Assembly: GCA_021802085.1 (NCBI GenBank)
Contig: JAKAAZ010000185.1
Location: forward strand, 1-7,048
Direction of reading: 5' to 3'
DNA length: 7,048 nt
Source of the DNA: Acidobacteriota bacterium
GTDB lineage: Bacteria; Acidobacteriota; Terriglobia; Terriglobales; Acidobacteriaceae
In this document: positions 5,959 to 7,048 of the stretch, one piece after another
Layout of the letters: each line of letters begins with the position of its first letter
How positions within the stretch are numbered: the stretch's first letter is position 1
The notes under the pieces: generated by a model
Databases searched by the model: none
Told to the model about the DNA's origin: nothing
Seen by the model: only the letters and a program-made list of their open reading frames with translations
Program-made: the position numbers and the translations under genes

Positions 5959-5996
5959 ATTTCTCAAAACCTCCGCATCGCGTCCAATCCTGCCCG

Positions 5997-6881
5997 CTAC
6001 GCCAGCGCCAGATTCAAATTATCGATCGCCTCGTCGATTTCGCCCGTATTCTTATACCCCACTGTCACTGCATCGACACCGGCTTTTCTGAACGCGAACT
6101 TCATCGCCTGCTGCCGGTCCTCGCGCTTGGTAAATGTTCCCTCGCCCACCAGTTTCATGCTGATCACGCCCAGGCCGTGCCCGCGCGCCTGATGGACATA
6201 CTGGACCACTTCGCTCACATTCCCCAGGCCATTGGTCGCATAGTCCTCCGCGTCCATTTTCACGCCTTTCTGGTTCATCCGGATCATCGCCACCTGCAGC
6301 CACTTGTCCGTCGGCACCTGCCGCAGCGCCGGCAGCCCATGCACCGACGCCCCGTGGCACAGCACCGCCTTCTTCATCTGCGCTTGCTCAATCGCATCCT
6401 GCCACTCGGTCGTGTCCGTCGGCCACGTCGCCGAATGCTGCCAGTGCAGCAGCATAATGTCGAAGTACTCCGTGTTCGCCAGCCTGCGCAGTTCGTCGAT
6501 CTTCTCCCTCGGGTCGGCCCCGTCCCCGGTCGTCACCTTCGTCATCAGTTGATAGCTCTCTCGCGGAACACCCTTCAGCGCCACTCCCAGCATCTCGTGC
6601 ATGCCGTCGTAAGACTCCGACGTTTCGAAGAAGCGAATCCCGCGCTCATGCGCGTACCGCACCAGCCTGGTGAACTGTGCCTGTCCCAGGTTGCGCTGCA
6701 CCCGGCCGCCCATGGTCCCCGTGCCGAACGCAAGCCGCGTCACCCGCACGTCCGACTTTCCCAGCGTCACCATATCCGTCGCTGTCTGGCGTTGTGCCGC
6801 CAGTGGCAGGCTTCCCACGCTGGCCAGCGCGCCCGCAGCCAGCCCGGCCTTTACGAAATCGCGTCTCGATGTTTGAGTCAT
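5997..6881 (-). CDS. Tat-exported aldo/keto reductase
   Basis: A 294-residue NAD(P)H-dependent oxidoreductase of the aldo/keto reductase superfamily, expected to fold as a TIM barrel and reduce a carbonyl substrate that cannot be named. The N-terminus SRRDFVKAGLAAGALASVG (5-23) is a twin-arginine signal, so the enzyme should be exported folded with its cofactor; cleavage is probably near LPLAAQ (25-30). Family features: VTRLAFGTGTMGG (47-59), the first catalytic block FFETSESYDG (84-93), the lysine block MTKV (113-116, K115), LLHWQH (144-149, H146) and the C-terminal cofactor region DAVTVGYKNTGEIDEAI (270-286). Tyr91, Lys115 and His146 of the tetrad are kept, but the usual aspartate is glutamate (E86). 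Length is a little short of the usual 310-340 once the signal is removed. Start ATG 6881 is supported by a strong AGGAGG. It converges with the GT-C gene; no functional link to it is evident. Confidence 0.92.
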   Translation of the reverse strand: MTQTSRRDFVKAGLAAGALASVGSLPLAAQRQTATDMVTLGKSDVRVTRLAFGTGTMGGRVQRNLGQAQFTRLVRYAHERGIRFFETSESYDGMHEMLGVALKGVPRESYQLMTKVTTGDGADPREKIDELRRLANTEYFDIMLLHWQHSATWPTDTTEWQDAIEQAQMKKAVLCHGASVHGLPALRQVPTDKWLQVAMIRMNQKGVKMDAEDYATNGLGNVSEVVQYVHQARGHGLGVISMKLVGEGTFTKREDRQQAMKFAFRKAGVDAVTVGYKNTGEIDEAIDNLNLALA

Positions 6882-6885
6882 GGTT

Positions 6886-6891
6886 CCTCCT
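6886..6891 (-). promoter_or_regulatory. Strong ribosome binding site AGGAGG of the reductase gene
   Basis: AGGAGG on the minus strand lies 4 bases before the ATG at 6881 and is part of GAGGAGG. It is the best Shine-Dalgarno in the window and confirms the start that includes the twin-arginine signal. Confidence 0.75.
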
Positions 6892-6979
6892 CAATCGGCT
6901 GAATCGCGCGCAATTCCCCGCAGCAGTTCTTTCCGTCCGATCCCGGCGATCCAGCACTTCCAGGCCAACCACCCAGCCA

Positions 6980-7048
6980 ATGGAGAATCCATTCTACCCC
7001 CGCAAGATCAACTTCGACATCTCCGTTGTCGCGAAGTTTTCGCCTCAC
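6980..7048 (+). CDS. Possible start of a plus-strand gene running off the right edge
   Basis: ATG at 6980 opens a frame of 23 codons to the window end (MENPFYPRKINF, then DISVVAKFSPH). Codon third positions are mostly G or C, as in the confirmed genes here, which favours coding. No Shine-Dalgarno is visible before the ATG and the product is not recognised. An opposing minus-strand frame is also open here (stop at 6880-6878, overlapping the reductase ATG), so the strand is not settled. If real, this gene is divergent from the reductase. Confidence 0.3.
   Translation, partial: MENPFYPRKINFDISVVAKFSPH

Larger units (their letters stand above)
5326..5996. other. Convergent intergenic region with repeat elements and a gene remnant
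   Basis: These 671 bases separate the ends of the plus-strand GT-C gene and the minus-strand aldo/keto reductase gene. No intact gene is supported. It contains two REP-like sequences (5356-5380 and 5881-5909), four hairpin elements (5431-5465, 5493-5523, 5806-5831, 5933-5958), four copies of TGAAATCCG (5388-5396, 5472-5480, 5782-5790, 5919-5927) and a truncated permease gene (5593-5763). Short reading frames across the repeats translate repeat DNA and are not considered genes. Stretch 5524-5592 holds nothing I recognise. Confidence 0.75.

Noticed and set aside
5388..5960. Repeated units as a CRISPR array
   Set aside because: Only four copies, irregular spacing (84 to over 300 bases), hairpin content inside the 'spacers' and no cas gene nearby; they are dispersed hairpin repeats.
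5773..5967. 64-codon minus-strand frame containing a RCGAPGF stretch
   Set aside because: It is a translation of hairpin elements 3 and 4 and a REP-like copy. Such frames are often annotated as hypothetical proteins in these genomes but only reflect repeat DNA.
1..7048. tRNA, rRNA, transposase or integrase genes
   Set aside because: No cloverleaf-like sequence, rRNA signature or transposase-like reading frame was seen on either strand.

Overview
The window reads like a chromosomal segment of an acidobacterium (Acidobacteriota, probably the Koribacter/Sulfotelmatobacter side of Terriglobia). The grounds are GC-rich coding DNA, a remnant of an acidobacterial duplicated orphan permease (ADOP), hairpin-bearing intergenic repeats of a kind I associate with these genomes, and a Tat-exported aldo/keto reductase. 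The assignment is an inference; there is no rRNA or marker gene to fix it.

Layout, left to right. (1) 1-139, minus strand: the start of a secreted protein running off the left edge. (2) 240-3767, minus strand: a 1175-residue envelope protein fusing a GH18-like hydrolase domain, a NodB/CE4 polysaccharide deacetylase and a processive GT2 glycosyltransferase with C-terminal membrane segments. (3) 3768-3936: a divergent intergenic region with a strong 11-bp inverted repeat. (4) 3937-5325, plus strand: a GT-C (GT39/PMT/ArnT-like) polytopic glycosyltransferase. (5) 5326-5996: 671 bases with no intact gene, where the plus gene and the next minus gene converge. It holds two REP-like copies, four hairpin elements whose arms differ but still pair, four copies of a TGAAATCCG head, and a 56-codon truncated ADOP permease start. 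(6) 5997-6881, minus strand: Tat-exported aldo/keto reductase. (7) 6882-7048: upstream region of that gene, with a possible plus-strand gene start at 6980.

The biological centre is the pair of divergent envelope glycosyltransferase genes. The trimodular protein combines activities like those split between PgaC (GT2 polymerase) and PgaB (deacetylase plus glycosidase) in poly-N-acetylglucosamine export, so it may make, deacetylate and trim an extracellular amino-sugar polymer. The GT-C protein would use a lipid-linked sugar donor on the outer side of the membrane and could decorate the same or another envelope glycan. The architecture seems to match a recognised but uncharacterised family (GH18 'trifunctional', cd06549 as I remember it), so it is not wholly new, but its function is open. 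The other point deserving attention is the small repeat family with covarying stems in the convergent 3' region.
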